Shown: positions 13,088-14,879 of the stretch, in pieces | How the letters are laid out: every line of letters starts with the position of its first letter | Position numbering within the stretch: position 1 is the stretch's first letter | Assembly (NCBI GenBank): GCA_035315125.1 | Contig: DATFYI010000181.1 | Coordinates: forward strand, 1-14,879 | Reading direction: 5' to 3' | Length of the DNA: 14,879 nt | DNA from: DATFYI01 sp035315125 | Lineage (GTDB): Bacteria; Chloroflexota; Anaerolineae; Anaerolineales; Anaerolineaceae | Made by a program: the position numbers and the translations under genes | Notes under the pieces: model-generated | The model's input: the letters and a program-made list of their open reading frames with translations, nothing else | Told to the model about the DNA's origin: nothing | Databases searched by the model: none

Positions 13088-13843
13088 ATGGTGGAGCGAA
13101 TTGAAGCGATGGTGCGCCTGGGCATTCGCCGTGTAGATGTATGGTCCTGGCGCAGCCAGCCGATGGCCGAGCTGGCCGCCGAATGCCGCCGGGTGGGTGC
13201 GATTTTCAACTCAACTTTCGACGATGAGATGGGCAGCCTGGCCGACCCGGGCGATAATGAGCTGACGATCCGTTCCTGGGACGAAAGCCTGGAGATGGCC
13301 ACGCGTTATGGCATCGAACATCTTTTCCTGTTTTCAAACCAGGTGGACTTCGTTAACGGGCGCACGATCACCCGCCGGCTTTCCTCTAATTACACGGAAG
13401 CCGAACAATATGCCAATACTTTGAAACAGACCGAGCGCATTCTCAAACTGGTCGAGCAAACCAATGTGAAAGTCTGGGTCGAAGCTCTGAACGAATTCCA
13501 CATTAAAGGCGGTATTCTGGTGCACAACCACCATCTGGCGGCCGACTGGGTGCAACGCATCGATCACCCGCAGGTTGCCATGGTATTCGATTGCTATCAC
13601 CAACAACGCGATTCCGGCAATCTGATCTGGGGTTTGGAACAATACGACGGTCTGTACGATGCCGTACACGTGGCCGACGTTCCATCCCGCAAAGACCCCG
13701 GCACCGGTGAAATCAATTATGTCAACGTGTTCGAAAAATTGCGCCAGCTAAAGTTCGACGGCTTTATCGGCCTTGAATTTTATCCTGCCAGTGATGAAGC
13801 CGAAGCCCTGAAACATATCCAGGAGATCTGCCCGGTTTTGTAA
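13088..13843 (+). CDS. Hydroxypyruvate isomerase-like TIM-barrel sugar isomerase, N-terminally interrupted
   Basis: This 251-residue open frame belongs to the xylose-isomerase-like TIM-barrel family (hydroxypyruvate isomerase Hyi, OtnI, sugar-phosphate isomerases). The metal-site landmarks are all present: the Glu in VEALNEFH, the Asp/His pair in FDCYHQQRD, the His in VHVADVPSRKDPGTGEINY and the Glu in GLEFYPA. The closing GTGEINY block is especially typical of Hyi. It starts at an internal ATG with a modest AGAGG nearby; the natural start is 13043, blocked by TAA at 13073. Starting at 13088 would remove the first barrel strand, so the gene may be inactivated, carry a sequencing error, or be translated by readthrough or reinitiation. 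It probably isomerises a ketose- or tetronate-like intermediate before the aldolase. Confidence 0.85.
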   Translation: MVERIEAMVRLGIRRVDVWSWRSQPMAELAAECRRVGAIFNSTFDDEMGSLADPGDNELTIRSWDESLEMATRYGIEHLFLFSNQVDFVNGRTITRRLSSNYTEAEQYANTLKQTERILKLVEQTNVKVWVEALNEFHIKGGILVHNHHLAADWVQRIDHPQVAMVFDCYHQQRDSGNLIWGLEQYDGLYDAVHVADVPSRKDPGTGEINYVNVFEKLRQLKFDGFIGLEFYPASDEAEALKHIQEICPVL

Positions 13844-13918
13844 AAAATGCGGCTGGTTTGCGCCAGCAAGCCCCTGTGGTTCCGGTTGCCCACTTGCTCC
13901 AAAAGGAAACAGAAATAG

Positions 13919-14737
13919 ATGTTCACTCGCCGGCTCAACCAAATTTTTCGCAGCGATGGTCGCGCCCTGATCCTGGCCTTTGACCACGGCCTGACCGAAG
14001 GCCCCGCCAGGGGCATGGAGTACCCGGCTGAAGTTTTGGCCAGAATCGAGGCGGGCGGCGCAGACGCCATTCTGACCAGCTACGGCATTGCCACGCGCTT
14101 CGAGCGTGAGATCTCCTCGCTGGGTTTAATTCTGCGGCTGGATGTGGGCGGCACCAAGCTGGGTAAAATGGGCGCTGGTTCTCAGTATTATCACATCGAA
14201 GACGCCCTGCGGATCGGAGCCGATGCAGTGGCCGTTTCGGCCTTCCCGGGCACACCGGAAGAAACCCAAACGCTGCACACCATGGCAACCATTATCACGG
14301 CGGCGCACAGTTGGGGAATGCCGGTCATGGCCGAGCTGCAACCGGGCGGATTTGACGCCGGTCCGCAGCTCAGCACGAGCGAATCAATCGCCATTTCTGC
14401 CAGAGTGGCCGCCGAAATGGGGGCGGATTGGGTAAAAGTTCCCTACGTCAACGAATTCAGCACCGTTGTTAAAACCTGCTTCGTACCGGTGGTGATATTA
14501 GGCGGCGTTAAAGTAGCTGACCAGCAGCAATTGCTCGAAAATGTCTACCAGGCGGTGCAAGTCGGGGTGTCCGGGGTTGCCATTGGACGCAATATTTTCC
14601 AGGCGGATGATCCGGGCGCCATCACCGCCGCCCTGGCAGCCATTCTGCACAAAGGCGCCAATGTCAATGAAGCTTTGGCCGTTTATAAAACATTCCATAG
14701 CGAAAATGATCGCGAACAGGACGAATGTTTCGAATAG
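13919..14737 (+). CDS. DhnA/LsrF-type class I aldolase
   Basis: This 272-residue TIM-barrel aldolase belongs to the DhnA family, which includes archaeal-type fructose-bisphosphate aldolases and LsrF of autoinducer-2 breakdown. The N-terminal catalytic Asp is D22 in AFDHG, and the Schiff-base lysine is K173 in GADWVKVPY. GVSGVAIGRNIFQ near residue 220 is the usual phosphate-binding C-terminal loop. An AAGGA site lies 11 bases before the ATG. It follows the isomerase by 75 bases, a gap with a small GCTGG/CCAGC hairpin. With isomerase and kinase neighbours it probably cleaves a phosphorylated ketose or performs an LsrF-like acyl transfer; which of these is open. Confidence 0.9.
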   Translation: MFTRRLNQIFRSDGRALILAFDHGLTEGPARGMEYPAEVLARIEAGGADAILTSYGIATRFEREISSLGLILRLDVGGTKLGKMGAGSQYYHIEDALRIGADAVAVSAFPGTPEETQTLHTMATIITAAHSWGMPVMAELQPGGFDAGPQLSTSESIAISARVAAEMGADWVKVPYVNEFSTVVKTCFVPVVILGGVKVADQQQLLENVYQAVQVGVSGVAIGRNIFQADDPGAITAALAAILHKGANVNEALAVYKTFHSENDREQDECFE

Positions 14738-14790
14738 CACGAATAACTCTTTAATAATTCATTAAATCTGATTCGTTTCATTCGTTTTTT
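14721..14790 (+). terminator. Probable terminator overlapping the aldolase stop codon
   Basis: ACGAATG (14721-14727) pairs with CATTCGT (14779-14785) and CGAAT (14731-14735) with ATTCG (14771-14775). An inner hairpin is formed by TTTAAT (14750-14755) and ATTAAA (14761-14766). Six T follow at 14785-14790. The stem begins inside the last codons of the aldolase. The AT-rich pairing is weak, so termination may be only partial and some readthrough to the kinase is possible. Confidence 0.4.
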
Positions 14791-14848
14791 CATCCTATTT
14801 GTGATGATGTTTTTATTCGTGATTATGTTTTACGGAGCCGCTGCACAA

Positions 14849-14879
14849 ATGAAAGATGCAATCCTGGGTATCGATATTG
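14849..14879 (+). CDS. Probable FGGY-type carbohydrate kinase, first codons only
   Basis: The window ends ten codons into a frame reading MKDAILGIDI. This matches the start of the actin-like ATPase fold (LGIDIGT...) in FGGY kinases such as xylulokinase, glycerol kinase and LsrK; ROK kinases start similarly. A GGAG site lies 11 bases upstream. A sugar kinase after an isomerase and a DhnA aldolase is a consistent context. The family call rests on a few residues plus neighbours. Confidence 0.5.
   Translation, partial: MKDAILGIDI

Overview
The window is bacterial: SD-led genes, sigma70-type promoters, a lipoprotein signal and operon packing. Two tetrahydromethanopterin-cyclohydrolase-like (Mch) genes, an acetoin/pyruvate-dehydrogenase-like E1/E2 set and a GAGATTGC...GCAATGAC-type intergenic repeat would fit an uncultured anaerobic lineage such as Chloroflexota (Anaerolineae-like). 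That placement is a low-confidence inference; there is no rRNA or marker gene here.

Layout. (1) 1-84, minus strand: start of a lipoprotein gene that runs off the window. (2) 85-990: about 900 bases without a convincing gene, holding two strong inverted repeats (709-780 and 798-833) upstream of the main operon. (3) 991-9172, plus strand: one tightly packed probable operon of COG0402 amidohydrolase, GntR/FCD regulator, SDR oxidoreductase, Mch-like protein 1, E1-alpha, E1-beta, lipoyl E2 and Mch-like protein 2. The last four genes are joined by overlaps or gaps of under 20 bases. (4) 9200-11393: a long hairpin, a very good promoter, an XRE-cupin regulator and a second amidohydrolase closely related to the first. 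(5) 11400-12230: an AT-rich stretch with one minus-strand membrane protein. (6) 12230-14879: promoter, structured leader and a second XRE-cupin regulator, then promoter, TIM-barrel sugar isomerase (with an in-frame TAA near its original start), DhnA/LsrF-type class I aldolase and the first codons of a probable FGGY sugar kinase.

How it may work together (inference). COG0402 amidohydrolases hydrolyse or deaminate N-heterocycles. Mch proteins hydrolyse a cyclic amidinium (the methenyl bridge of tetrahydromethanopterin). E1/E2 oxidatively decarboxylates or cleaves a 2-oxo or acetoin-like compound to acyl-CoA. No other methanopterin C1 genes (fae, mtd, fhc) are visible, so the Mch-like proteins may have been recruited to a catabolic ring-opening step. 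The closely related XRE-cupin regulators on either side suggest that the heterocycle module and the sugar module (isomerase, aldolase, kinase) answer to related signals, as if the substrate had a heterocyclic part and a sugar part. The strongest candidate for something undescribed is the mch-E1a-E1b-E2-mch block with its paired amidohydrolases.
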